A stretch of DNA of 29,330 bases from Deinococcus aquaedulcis (GCF_019693445.1 NZ_JAHRBL010000026.1:1-29330); one strand, 5' to 3'. Positions 1 to 7,344 are shown, numbered from the stretch's first letter. Notes: generated from the letters alone by a model not told the origin. A program made the numbers and translations.

Positions 1-2
1 CC

Positions 3-221
3 GCCGCTTTCATCTGGGCCTGTGTGACGGGTCAACTCCTGGCCGGCAAGCAGCCGATAAAACGCAAGAAACACGGCCAACGCACGGTGTCCGTGTTCCG
101 ATTGGGCCTTGATCATCTCCAAGATCTCCTGCTCCACCCGTCGCCTTTGTCTTGGCAGGCCTTACAGATCCTCATACTGAAGTTGGCTCAGCATCACGGG
201 TGCTGGACAGCCACGTATTGA
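3..221 (+). CDS. C-terminal end of an IS4-type transposase (cut by window edge)
   Basis: The reading frame is open from the window edge and ends at TGA 219-221. The visible residues include FIWACVTGQ, a basic stretch RKKHGQR and SVFRLGLDHLQDLL. These resemble the last ~70 residues of IS4-family DDE transposases common in Deinococcus, which end with a lysine-rich segment followed by a FRLGLD-like helix. The catalytic residues would lie to the left of the window, so it cannot be judged whether the gene is intact. No terminal inverted repeat could be recognised after the stop, so the right end of the insertion sequence is not placed. The family call is from memory of the pattern. Confidence 0.5.
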   Translation, partial: AAFIWACVTGQLLAGKQPIKRKKHGQRTVSVFRLGLDHLQDLLLHPSPLSWQALQILILKLAQHHGCWTATY

Positions 222-254
222 CAATCTAGACTCGGCGGCATTTACGCTGTCAGC
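218..254 (+). promoter_or_regulatory. Leaderless promoter of the 99-aa gene
   Basis: TTGACA (218-223) and TACGCT (243-248) are separated by 19 bp, and the GTG start at 255 lies 6 nt after the -10 box. This is the TANNNT-N6-start pattern of leaderless Deinococcus genes. The spacer is 1-2 bp longer than usual. The -35 box overlaps the stop codon of the transposase end. Confidence 0.55.
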
Positions 255-554
255 GTGAGCTTCCTTGAGCATGTCCTGACGCAGACACACCTCTACACAA
301 ACACAGGTGTGTTATCTGAGGTCCTGCTCTTCATGGGTGGGTACGTCTTGGCACTCAGGCATGTGGATCGAGAGAACGCACTCCTCCATGAGTGGTGGGC
401 CTTCCTGAATTGGCTGGCAGGGCGGCTCGAGCTGGACCCTGCACGGTCTTGGGCTGCTCAGCTTGTGGCTTTGCTGGGTGACTCCAGGGAAGCGGTGGCC
501 AAGCTTCGTTCGCTGTACCTTGAATTCTCTGCGACCTACAAAAAAGCTCAGTGA
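255..554 (+). CDS. Hypothetical 99-aa helical protein
   Basis: The start is GTG, chosen because a -10 box TACGCT ends 6 nt upstream and no Shine-Dalgarno sequence is present. The protein is predicted to be mostly helical, with a tryptophan-rich centre (HEWWAFLNWLAGRL) and a leucine-rich C-terminus. The pattern of an early Gly/Leu segment, a 'GGYVLALRH' helix and a 'WLAGRLEL' segment recalls small cytosolic proteins often found among toxin-immunity or phage-defence accessory genes, but no family is assigned. It stands alone between the transposase end and the convergent conjugation unit. A weak hairpin follows the stop codon. Confidence 0.6.
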   Translation: MSFLEHVLTQTHLYTNTGVLSEVLLFMGGYVLALRHVDRENALLHEWWAFLNWLAGRLELDPARSWAAQLVALLGDSREAVAKLRSLYLEFSATYKKAQ

Positions 555-561
555 TGAGCCG

Positions 562-580
562 GCGCACGCTTGCGGTGCGC
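562..580 (+). terminator. Weak hairpin after the 99-aa gene
   Basis: GCGCAC (562-567) pairs with GTGCGC (575-580) across a 7-nt loop, 8 nt after the stop codon. No T-tract follows, so factor-independent termination is doubtful. Confidence 0.3.
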
Positions 581-766
581 TGAGTAAGCCCAGAGCAGGC
601 AGGACTTCAAAGCTGTAGGTATGGCATGAAAAGCCAGACTGAGGATGCAGTCCAGAAGTGATCGCGCGGCCGTCAGTCCTGCCGTCTGTTCATCGCATAA
701 ACACGAGACAGGAGCCAATTTTTGTTGCCTCACGAGTTTTGACTGGTAATCAGCTAAAAAACACGA

Positions 767-800
767 GAAGCGCGCCCCTGGCATGCCAGGGGCGCGCTTC
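767..800 (-). terminator. 34-bp perfect palindrome ending unit B
   Basis: The 34 bases are a perfect palindrome (arm GAAGCGCGCCCCTGGCA). Read on the minus strand it lies 11 nt after the last stop codon of the SLH/46-aa operon and is followed shortly by GTGTTTTTT. The position and T-run support a Rho-independent terminator for the minus-strand unit. Confidence 0.7.
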
Positions 801-811
801 ATAGCGGTGGT

Positions 812-952
812 TCAGCAGCCTGGAATAGGAAGCACGCTCCAGAGCACGCCGGTCCCAGCAGCCAACCACAGCCACTTGACCTTTGCCGTCCAGGGCGAAC
901 GCTTGATGGGGTAGGGGTACTTGGTGGCGTAGTTGCGGCGGTAGGTGTACAT
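812..952 (-). CDS. 46-aa small membrane protein
   Basis: This short gene starts in a TGATG overlap with the stop of the SLH gene, so it is almost certainly translationally coupled to it. The peptide begins with a Tyr/Arg/Lys-rich segment (MYTYRRNYATKYPYPIKR) followed by one hydrophobic stretch (residues ~27-43, WLWLAAGTGVLWSV) and ends in Pro-Gly-Cys. This predicts a single-pass membrane protein with a basic N-terminus. The strong terminator at 767-800 follows directly, so it is the last gene of the unit. A structural or chaperone role at the outer part of the secretion apparatus is inference from context; no family is recognised. Confidence 0.6.
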   Translation of the reverse strand: MYTYRRNYATKYPYPIKRSPWTAKVKWLWLAAGTGVLWSVLPIPGC

Positions 953-2034
953 CAGAACCTCAATCGCAGGCCGATCCTGGCCTGTGCGCGCAGTCCCTTG
1001 CTGTCGGTGCTGGTCAGTCCGGTGCCCTGCCCAGCGTTGGAAAGGTAGTACCGCCCGGCGCCTTCGACAAACACGCCCACCTGTGGCGTGACGGCGTAGT
1101 TCACGCCGGCCAGACCCAGGCCGTACAGATCCGTGGCGGACCCTGTGTTGCGCCCCTGGCTGAACGTGGCTCCCGCACCAGCACCCACATACGGGGACAG
1201 GCCACTGGCATTCCCGAAGTGCACCGTTCCGGCCACGTCGGCGCTCACGGCCCCGCCGCTATAGCTCACGCCCACTTGGCCGCCAATGGGACCCAGCAGG
1301 GCCCGAGTCCCCACGGCGGCCGTCACCCCAAAGGTGCTCTGCCGGTCTACGGCCAACCCGGCGTATCCATCCCGGGCGGGCTCAGGACCGGTCGGGAAGG
1401 GCAGGGGCGCCACCACGGGCGGCACCTGCACGCCCCCCATCTCCAGGGCCAGCACACGCGCTTCCAGGGCCTGATGCTCCGTCTTCGGGGTCAGGCTGCT
1501 GGCCAGCGCTGGGAGCGTGGCCGCCGTGTGCTCCAGATTCATCAGGCGAGCGTCCACGGCCGGTTCACTCGTCTGCTTGAGTGTCGTCAGGCTGTCGTTC
1601 ATGGTGGCCAGGGCGCCTTCCACGGCCCCCAGGCGGGCATCCTGGGTGTCGTTCTTCGCCTCAATAGCGGCTACACGCCCCAGCACGTCTTTCAGCTCGT
1701 CGCTGACCTCCAGCAGGCCGCGGCTCAGGACCTGCACCTGTTCCTGCGTTAGCGCCGCACTGGCGAACTGCCCCGACTGCAGGAACCGCGCGAAGATCAC
1801 AGCCGCTTCATACCGCGTGATGCCCTGGGTGCCTTTGAACGTGCCGTCAGGGAAGCCCAGGAGCAGGCCCTGACCCACCAGGAGTTCTACGGCCTCGCGG
1901 GCCCAGTGACCGGCAGGGACGTCGCGGATGGCCACGGCGGCTGGAGCGGTAACCGGCAGCTGGGTCGCCTGGGCGCCAGCGGTTCCCAGCAGGGCCAGGG
2001 TGAGCAGCAGTGCACGCGCCTGCACGGGACTCAC
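952..2034 (-). CDS. SLH-domain, coiled-coil, outer-membrane beta-barrel protein
   Basis: The GTG start at 2034 overlaps the upstream stop (GTGA) and gives a clean signal peptide (ALLLTLALLGTAGAQA). Residues ~36-88 form one S-layer homology domain (DVPAGHWAREAVELL, then GFPDGTF and TRYEAAVIFARFL), a module that binds pyruvylated secondary cell-wall polymer. Residues ~95-200 have heptad-like Leu/Val/Ala spacing, consistent with a coiled coil. The last ~145 residues are Gly/aromatic-rich amphipathic strands ending in Phe, typical of outer-membrane barrels. This is a short relative of the Deinococcus SlpA-type layout. Its location in a conjugation operon, co-translated with a VirB9-like protein, suggests it ties the secretion channel or pilus base to peptidoglycan and outer membrane; that role is inference. 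Confidence 0.75.
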   Translation of the reverse strand: MSPVQARALLLTLALLGTAGAQATQLPVTAPAAVAIRDVPAGHWAREAVELLVGQGLLLGFPDGTFKGTQGITRYEAAVIFARFLQSGQFASAALTQEQVQVLSRGLLEVSDELKDVLGRVAAIEAKNDTQDARLGAVEGALATMNDSLTTLKQTSEPAVDARLMNLEHTAATLPALASSLTPKTEHQALEARVLALEMGGVQVPPVVAPLPFPTGPEPARDGYAGLAVDRQSTFGVTAAVGTRALLGPIGGQVGVSYSGGAVSADVAGTVHFGNASGLSPYVGAGAGATFSQGRNTGSATDLYGLGLAGVNYAVTPQVGVFVEGAGRYYLSNAGQGTGLTSTDSKGLRAQARIGLRLRF

Positions 2035-2846
2035 CGGGTCACGGCGAGCTTCGCCGTGACGGTCAGGGGCTCTTTGCTGAGCAGGGTGCGCAGCGTCCAC
2101 GCGGCGGAGAGGTCTGTCACGCCTGCCGGCAGGGCCACGCGGACCCGGCCTGTGAAGGGCACCCGCGCCAGGAGCAGGCTGCTTTCCGGGGTGGTCTCCA
2201 CCTTCACGGGCAGGGTGGTCCCGGCAGGACCCGTCAGCACCAGATTGGCAGGGCTGGCAAACACGGTGTCTGTGCCGCTGTACGTCAGGGCGTAGGTCAC
2301 CACGGCTTCCTGCCCTTCGACCCGCACGGTGTACTGCGCGTCCACGCCGTTCGCACTGAACTTCTGTACGGGCAGATCCGTGGCAGGCAGCGCTGGTGCT
2401 GGCGCAGGCGCGGCCGCCACGGGGAGGACAGCAGGGGCGGTGGCCACCGGCTGCACTTCCTCGGGATTCACCACCCGGTACCGGGTGATGCCGTCGGCGC
2501 GCGTGGTCAGGGCCACGTCGAACTGCACCAGGCGGTTGCCGGTCAGCACCACGTTCAGCGTGGCATTGCCGCCCGGCTGCACCACGTCGAGGTACACAAA
2601 GCGGCCGCCAGCGGTGGGGGTGAGCGCGCCCTGCTTGCTGATGGTGACGGCCACGCTTTCCACGTCGCGGGGGAATTCGATCACCACCTGGTACTCACTG
2701 GACGCGGTGAGCTGGCCCCGGCCGTTTTCCAGTTTGTCCAGCGTGAAGATCTGCGTGGCGTTCTGCGTCACGCGGCCGCTGTCCACCGCCAGGGCGAGAG
2801 GGCTGGTGAATAAAACGCCGACCATCAACAGTGAAATTCGTCTCAT
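2031..2846 (-). CDS. VirB9/TrbG-like secreted protein
   Basis: The ATG at 2846 is 6 nt after a TACTCT box, so the transcript is leaderless. The 271-aa product has a signal peptide (MRRISLLMVGVLFTSPLALA). The N-terminal half contains beta-rich stretches (YQVVIEFPRDVESVAV; GNATLNVVLTGNRLVQFDVAL) that match the general pattern of VirB9 N-terminal domains, in which a core-complex protein gives a 'TNL-V-T--R-Y-F-L' strand. An Ala/Pro linker (~residues 132-152) leads to a second beta domain (~155-271), the position of the VirB9 C-terminal domain that binds VirB10. No cysteine or VirB7 partner is evident. Similarity is by pattern only; it could be another periplasmic beta protein of the system. Confidence 0.5.
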   Translation of the reverse strand: MRRISLLMVGVLFTSPLALAVDSGRVTQNATQIFTLDKLENGRGQLTASSEYQVVIEFPRDVESVAVTISKQGALTPTAGGRFVYLDVVQPGGNATLNVVLTGNRLVQFDVALTTRADGITRYRVVNPEEVQPVATAPAVLPVAAAPAPAPALPATDLPVQKFSANGVDAQYTVRVEGQEAVVTYALTYSGTDTVFASPANLVLTGPAGTTLPVKVETTPESSLLLARVPFTGRVRVALPAGVTDLSAAWTLRTLLSKEPLTVTAKLAVTR

Positions 2847-2852
2847 GGGTCC

Positions 2853-2882
2853 AGAGTAACAGATGTACAGCAAAACTTTCAA
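2853..2882 (-). promoter_or_regulatory. Promoter of unit B (VirB9-like gene)
   Basis: On the minus strand TTGAAA (2882-2877), an 18-bp spacer, TACTCT (2858-2853) and 6 nt lead to the ATG. The spacer begins GTTTTGC; the string GAAAGTTTTGC recurs in the virB2 promoter. Confidence 0.65.
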
Positions 2883-2997
2883 AGAAGCTGTGTAACGGAA
2901 AAATCCGTGTTCCCGGTATGGATTCCTATGTTTTCAGATGATCTTTCTGGCGCAGGTTTTGCCGCTTGCGACCACTCCTCGGTCCCCAAACGAAAGA

Positions 2998-3017
2998 TCC
3001 GTGCCTTTCAGCACGGA
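2998..3017 (-). terminator. Terminator of unit A
   Basis: TCCGTGC and GCACGGA form a 7-bp stem with a 6-nt loop. On the minus strand it is followed by TCTTTCGTTT. It lies 37 bp after the last gene of the virB2-to-ATPase unit. Confidence 0.65.
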
Positions 3018-3053
3018 CCTCTCCCCCTGTTGATGCTGTGCATCCTCTCCATC

Positions 3054-3254
3054 TCAGCGCGGGCCACGGTAATACGGACTGCCTGGCCGCCAGTACTGCT
3101 CATCATCCACCTGGCCAACCACCACAGGCTCAGCCTCTTCGGCCGCTTTCAGGACGCCAGTGAACAAGGCCCAGATCATGGAGCAGACAATCTTGAACAG
3201 AGCCCAGACCACCACGAGGACCGCGTTCAGGGTGTCTTTCGCCGCTGCATTCAT
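3054..3254 (-). CDS. 66-aa small membrane protein
   Basis: The ATG follows the ATPase stop by 11 nt and has a good ribosome binding site (AGGAGGAAGGGT-ATG). The peptide has a long hydrophobic stretch (residues ~9-36, TLNAVLVVVWALFKIVCSMIW) able to span the membrane once or as a hairpin, followed by an acidic then Tyr/Pro/Arg-rich tail (YWRPGSPYYRGPR). It is the last gene before the unit A terminator. It resembles the small inner-membrane proteins often encoded near conjugation ATPases, but no family is recognised. Confidence 0.65.
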   Translation of the reverse strand: MNAAAKDTLNAVLVVVWALFKIVCSMIWALFTGVLKAAEEAEPVVVGQVDDEQYWRPGSPYYRGPR

Positions 3255-3265
3255 ACCCTTCCTCC

Positions 3266-4186
3266 TCAGACGTAGACCACTTCGCCTTCCGGGACCCGTC
3301 CAGCCCGGACTGCCGCCACCGCTTCTGCTGCACGGTACACCCGGTACTGCCCGCGCCGCTCCGTGATCACCAGCCAGTGAAACACCGGCTCCGGGTCAAA
3401 CAGGGGCGTGAGGTTCTTGTTCGCCAGCAGGCCAGGAATCGTGGCCCCGTGGGTCGTCCCGATCAGGCGCGCGCCGTTCGTCTTGCCCACCACAATGGCT
3501 TCCGCCTCGGCCAGCCGGTTGATCTCGTCCACGGCCAGCACCCTTGGGTTCTGGTTTTTGACCGCCTCCTCCATCAAGAGGGCCTGCAGCGCCTTGTTCT
3601 CGACCGGAATGATGTGGGCCTGGCCAATCCCGGGATGCTGGATCTTCCCCGATCCCCCCACTTCACCCGAGGTATCCACCACCACCACCTGCATGGGGTA
3701 ATACTCCGCCGTGACCTTGATCAACCCGCGCAGGGTCGTCGTTTTTCCCGTCCCCGCCTCACCCACCAGCAGGAAGCTCGGGTTGACCTCAATGAACTTC
3801 CGGAACGGTTCGCCGATCCCGTCAAAGTACCGGCCCACGCGGAAGGTGTAGGACAGCGGCGCACCAGCTGACAGCACGCGGCTGATGCGGTGGCCCGTCC
3901 GGTCAATGCCGCGCCGGTTGTCATCGCGGAAGGTCTTGCACTTCGACCCGATGAACGTCATGTGGTCAAAGGTGATCTTCAGAGGAAAGGGCTTGTACAC
4001 CTCACCACTGGTCAGCACCCACAGCGGCTGCTCCTCGATGATCTTCAGCTCCTCCAGGTCGTACAGCACGGGCCTCACCTGCGCCTGGATGTCCTGGGGC
4101 AAAAACGACAGGAGGGCCCTCAGGTCCTCCTGCTGGTTGATGATGGGGTACCGGTGGCCCTGTGGGGCCACCTGCAGGGCGCTCAT
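3266..4186 (-). CDS. SpoIIIAA/Ycf45-type AAA ATPase in the VirB11 position
   Basis: The 306-aa protein starts in a TAATG overlap with the upstream gene. Residues ~92-124 (GIDRTGHRISRVLSAG, then YTFRVGR) match the segment before the P-loop in Ycf45/SpoIIIAA-like ATPases ('TLHRISAIRN…TCRVGRAV'). Walker A is GEAGTGKT (142-149), followed by VVVVDTSGEVGGSG (167-180), IQHPGIGQA (182-190), Walker B RVLAVDE (215-221) and GTTHG (243-247). The DTS-E-GG-G and HP-IGRA blocks are hallmarks of this family rather than of canonical VirB11, whose Asp box and GGHxGS His box are absent. Both belong to the wider secretion-ATPase group. Its place after virB2-virB6-like genes implies that it powers pilus assembly or substrate transfer at the inner membrane. 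Confidence 0.8.
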   Translation of the reverse strand: MSALQVAPQGHRYPIINQQEDLRALLSFLPQDIQAQVRPVLYDLEELKIIEEQPLWVLTSGEVYKPFPLKITFDHMTFIGSKCKTFRDDNRRGIDRTGHRISRVLSAGAPLSYTFRVGRYFDGIGEPFRKFIEVNPSFLLVGEAGTGKTTTLRGLIKVTAEYYPMQVVVVDTSGEVGGSGKIQHPGIGQAHIIPVENKALQALLMEEAVKNQNPRVLAVDEINRLAEAEAIVVGKTNGARLIGTTHGATIPGLLANKNLTPLFDPEPVFHWLVITERRGQYRVYRAAEAVAAVRAGRVPEGEVVYV

Positions 4187-4461
4187 TAACCCCTCCGCTC
4201 CATCATCTGCTCCAGCAGCTCATTCGTCCGGCGCTGGGCCTGGCGCAGCGTGAACAGCAGCCGCACCCCAGCCACCAGCACGAGGCAGACCAACAGGATC
4301 GGCACCCCTTTGGCGTCCAGCAGTGTCACGGCCACACCAAACACGATCAGGGCCACGCACAGCAGCGTGTACGGCGTCATGATCGACTTCACGATGGAAT
4401 CCCGGAATTCCGTGCGGTTCTGACGGATCTGTTCCTGGTGAGACTGGGCAATTCGGGTCAT
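4186..4461 (-). CDS. 91-aa inner-membrane protein
   Basis: The ATG at 4461 sits in an ATGA overlap with the upstream stop. The N-terminal ~27 residues are polar and Gln/Arg-rich (SHQEQIRQNRTEFRDS). Two hydrophobic segments follow (~32-49 and ~52-70), then a charged tail (RQAQRRTNELLEQMMERR). The layout of a polar N-terminus, TM hairpin and charged coiled tail is common in small T4SS inner-membrane components, but no family is assigned. Tight coupling on both sides places it between the PLD-fold protein and the ATPase; it may anchor the ATPase at the membrane (inference). Confidence 0.65.
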   Translation of the reverse strand: MTRIAQSHQEQIRQNRTEFRDSIVKSIMTPYTLLCVALIVFGVAVTLLDAKGVPILLVCLVLVAGVRLLFTLRQAQRRTNELLEQMMERRG

Positions 4462-4940
4462 TTCTGTAGGCTCCAGAGGCGTTGAGCCGCGTTCCACGCG
4501 GACAGGGGGCGGGCAGTCCGGGCGGCAGCCTCGAACCATTTCACTTGCTTGTTCGTCACGGCTGGGCTGTTGCCCAGGTACTGCAACGGGGCATTGGTCT
4601 TGCCAAACGTGCGGCCGGTGAACACCTTGTCGTCCACGATCAACACCGCCTCGACACTGTTGATGTCGGCTTCAAAGACCTTGGCGCCCGCCAGTGCGAG
4701 GCCATTGACCAGTGAACCCGGCTGGTAGCTGAAGTACGGCACCGTCACGAGGTACGTGGGCACCCCCTCCATGGCCTTGAGGCGCAGCGCGTCGGCCAGC
4801 ACTGCATCGGTCACCTGGGGCGCGTACAGCAGCACCCGCGTCTGCGCAGTTCCGATCAGATCCAGGACCTTGGCATGCCCCACCGGAGTGGCCGAAGCCG
4901 CCCCCGTGAGAGAAAGAAACAGGGTCAGGGCGCGCTTCAT
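4458..4940 (-). CDS. Secreted phospholipase-D-fold protein lacking the HKD motif
   Basis: A signal peptide (MKRALTLFLSLTGAASA) precedes a single PLD-like half. The pattern is VLDLIGTAQTRVLLYAPQVT, then ADALRLKAMEGVPTYLVT, then LALAGAKVFEAD and VEAVLIVDDKVFTG. In active family members such as the plasmid nuclease Nuc, an HxK(x4)D motif falls just before the last hydrophobic strand. Here the site reads SVEAVLIVDD with no His or Lys, so the protein is probably not a nuclease or phospholipase. It is coupled by ATGA overlaps to the VirB6-like gene and the 91-aa gene. A second protein of this kind is encoded at 15783-16223. A binding or structural role in the periplasm is inferred. Confidence 0.65.
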   Translation of the reverse strand: MKRALTLFLSLTGAASATPVGHAKVLDLIGTAQTRVLLYAPQVTDAVLADALRLKAMEGVPTYLVTVPYFSYQPGSLVNGLALAGAKVFEADINSVEAVLIVDDKVFTGRTFGKTNAPLQYLGNSPAVTNKQVKWFEAAARTARPLSAWNAAQRLWSLQK

Positions 4941-6283
4941 TTCCGGAGCCCCACCCCGCCGAACATGGTGATGGCCATGGCCGGCACCCCAAACATCAGC
5001 GCGCCGGCCAGCACCAGGCCAACCATCAGTCGGATCACCAGTACCCCAAAAGAGATGAAGGTGTCTGCCACGCTGGCCAGCAGCAATTCACCGAAATTGA
5101 TGATGCTTTTCAGACTGCCCGACATCCACCCGCCGATCTTGGCGATCAAACCCTTATCCGAGATCTGCGTGCAGTCGTTGCTATCCACATTGGCTGCATC
5201 CTTCGCTCGGGCCTGTTCACATTCCCGCAGCACGGACTCAATCTCCGCATTGACTTTTGCTGTGCTTTCTTCGGCCAGCTCTTTGCTTTTCTGGGCGTAC
5301 ACACCGAGCTTTTCGGTGTACTTGTCCATGGCCCGCACAGGGCCCACAAAGGCGGTGTCAATCGCGTGCACCAGCACGAGCGGCATGAGCATCAGGGCCG
5401 CGAGGGTCCCCATCCACGTCCCGAACATCACGAAAATCACGCTGGTCTGCCCGAAGTTCAGCAGGGCCAGGGCCATCGGCAGGCCCACCAGGATGATGGT
5501 GATGCCCCACCCGGCCCCTTCAAGCAGCACGCCGTACCCGGACAGGAACGTGTTCAGGGCCATCATGGCGCCGCCCAGGCGCTTGACGATGTTGCCCATG
5601 ATGCCCATACCAGCCTTCTGCAGGCCGGGTGCGCCCGCCTTTGCGCCCGCAGCGGCCGCGCCCATCCGGGTCGCGCCGTTCTTAACGGCACCGGCCGCTG
5701 CCTTCGTGGCATTGATCGCGGCTCCCCCGGCGCCGGGGAGGGCCACGCTGGTCGCCACCACGGCGGTTGACGCCAGCATGCGCGTGAAGGCCTCTTCGCT
5801 TTCCTCCAGCTTGGCATCCACTTTGCCGCCAAACGTCTCCACACTGAACATGTAAGAGGCCGTCGCGCTCGTCGTGATCACGTTCTTCAGGCCGTAGCTG
5901 CCCGGAACGTACATCCACATCATCAGGGAGAGGGTGGTGGCAAAGGTGATGGTGGCCGTCCAGAACTCGTTCAGGGTGTTGCCGCCCCCGTTGCGCAGAC
6001 TGGCCACGCGAAGTGCGTACCCCAGCACTGCCACGGCCTGCGCCATCAGGACCCAGATCATGTACATCCCGCTCTTAGCCACGGCACTCGCTGGCCCGAA
6101 GAAGGCCTTAAAGGGATCACCCAGGAACGCTTCCATGTACTGCGCAAAACCAGAGTTGGTCTGCGCGGTCAGCCACTGCGTGGTGGCTTCAATCTCCGGC
6201 GTGGTCGGGATAGGCTTGGCGCCCGCCACACAGATCCAGGCCAGCAGGCCCAGCGCCGCCCAGACCTTCACGGCCCGCCTCAC
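4937..6283 (-). CDS. VirB6-like polytopic membrane protein
   Basis: GTG at 6283 overlaps the upstream stop (GTGA). The 448-aa protein has a signal-like N-terminus (MRRAVKVWAALGLLAWICVAGA) and several strongly hydrophobic segments: around residues 70-92, 108-126, 250-300 and 405-440. Between them lie a Gly/Ala-rich central region (AAAAGAKAGAPG) and a charged helix (residues ~330-360, KSKELAEESTAKVNAEIES). This matches the size and topology of the VirB6/TrbL class of inner-membrane channel subunits. Its place directly after VirB4 and VirB5-like genes is the classical gene order. Sequence similarity within this class is always low, so the call rests on topology and context. Confidence 0.65.
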   Translation of the reverse strand: MRRAVKVWAALGLLAWICVAGAKPIPTTPEIEATTQWLTAQTNSGFAQYMEAFLGDPFKAFFGPASAVAKSGMYMIWVLMAQAVAVLGYALRVASLRNGGGNTLNEFWTATITFATTLSLMMWMYVPGSYGLKNVITTSATASYMFSVETFGGKVDAKLEESEEAFTRMLASTAVVATSVALPGAGGAAINATKAAAGAVKNGATRMGAAAAGAKAGAPGLQKAGMGIMGNIVKRLGGAMMALNTFLSGYGVLLEGAGWGITIILVGLPMALALLNFGQTSVIFVMFGTWMGTLAALMLMPLVLVHAIDTAFVGPVRAMDKYTEKLGVYAQKSKELAEESTAKVNAEIESVLRECEQARAKDAANVDSNDCTQISDKGLIAKIGGWMSGSLKSIINFGELLLASVADTFISFGVLVIRLMVGLVLAGALMFGVPAMAITMFGGVGLRK

Positions 6284-7344
6284 AGGCCACCTGCAAAGGC
6301 ATTCTTGGCGTTCTCAAGCTTGTGCGCGTCGGTCAGGTCCTTGAAGGAATTGATCAGGATGGCGTACTCCCGGCTGAGTTGCGCGGCCGCGTCCAGGTTC
6401 TCCTGCGCCACCTGCTCCATTTCAGCCTTCATGGCGTTCACCGTGTCGTCCATGGCGGCCTGGGCGTCACCCAGCTTGGCAATCAGTTGGGTATTCGTCA
6501 TGGCCTGCTGCTTAGCAATCTCGGTCAGCAGCTGGAACTCGGTCACGCGAAACGCCGCGTCCTGCTTCATGAACGCATTGAAGGAGTTGAGCTGCAGTTC
6601 CTGCACCTCACGGGCACTCAGCGCCGTTTTGGCTTTTGAATCCTGCTGGTCGGCAAACCCAGGAGTGGCCGGTGTCCCGATCACCCCCACAGCGCTTTCC
6701 AAGGCGGGCTTCATGGCGGCTTCCGTCGATTCAGCGTTCTGTTCGGCGACTTTCTTGGCCTGGGCGGCTTGCGTCAGGCGGGCAAACAGGTCCGCGGTCT
6801 CCTGCGCGCGGCCCACCGTCTGCGCGAGGCTCAGGTACGCATTCGAGCGGACGGCATGATCGGCCAGACCGCCCGGCGTCGTGATCGCCATGCCGGCGTT
6901 GTCGTCCTTCCGCGCCCCTGCCATCTCCTGACGCAGCACAGCCGTCATCGCGCCCATCAACGTGGACCGGAAGTCTGAATAGGTTTGCTGCATGCTGTCG
7001 TTCAGGTCGGCCGTGATCTTGTTCAGCTGGGTCATGCCCAGCTTCTCGCCCAGGTGGTCTACCAGCTGCGTGCTGTACTTGCCAATCACTTCCTTGGCAA
7101 AGGACTCCCAGTCGCCGTTCAGGATGTTGTTCGTCAGGAACCCGTAGGTGCTGGCAAGGTTGCACATCCACTCCAGCTTCGAGCTGCCGCCCCAGTACCC
7201 GCCGTTGCCGTTCGAGCCCACGTTGCAGGCCTGCTGAATGTACGTCCCCACCTGCTCCCAGCCGCTGGCAGCCGAGGCGGTGCCGGTGCTGCTCAGCAGG
7301 ATCAGGGACAGGGTAATGCTGCGCGTGTTTCTGCGCGTCTTCAT
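6280..7344 (-). CDS. VirB5/TrbJ-like secreted protein
   Basis: The ATG at 7344 sits in an ATGA overlap with the virB4 stop. The 354-aa product has a signal peptide (NTRSITLSLILLSSTGTASA). The mature part begins with a Gly/Asn/Trp-rich segment containing two cysteines (residues ~36 and ~59). It continues as long alpha-helical, Gln/Ala/Glu-rich sequence (AQAKKVAEQNAESTEAAM; MKAEMEQVAQENLDAAAQLS). Long helical secreted proteins directly after VirB4 are typically minor pilus or adhesion subunits (VirB5, TrbJ). No direct sequence match is claimed; the call follows from signal peptide, helical content and order. Confidence 0.6.
   Translation of the reverse strand: MKTRRNTRSITLSLILLSSTGTASAASGWEQVGTYIQQACNVGSNGNGGYWGGSSKLEWMCNLASTYGFLTNNILNGDWESFAKEVIGKYSTQLVDHLGEKLGMTQLNKITADLNDSMQQTYSDFRSTLMGAMTAVLRQEMAGARKDDNAGMAITTPGGLADHAVRSNAYLSLAQTVGRAQETADLFARLTQAAQAKKVAEQNAESTEAAMKPALESAVGVIGTPATPGFADQQDSKAKTALSAREVQELQLNSFNAFMKQDAAFRVTEFQLLTEIAKQQAMTNTQLIAKLGDAQAAMDDTVNAMKAEMEQVAQENLDAAAQLSREYAILINSFKDLTDAHKLENAKNAFAGGL

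Noticed and set aside
548..802. 84-codon minus-strand frame
   Set aside because: It includes the terminator palindrome, has no RBS and no recognisable pattern; the short 812-952 gene ends just upstream of that terminator.
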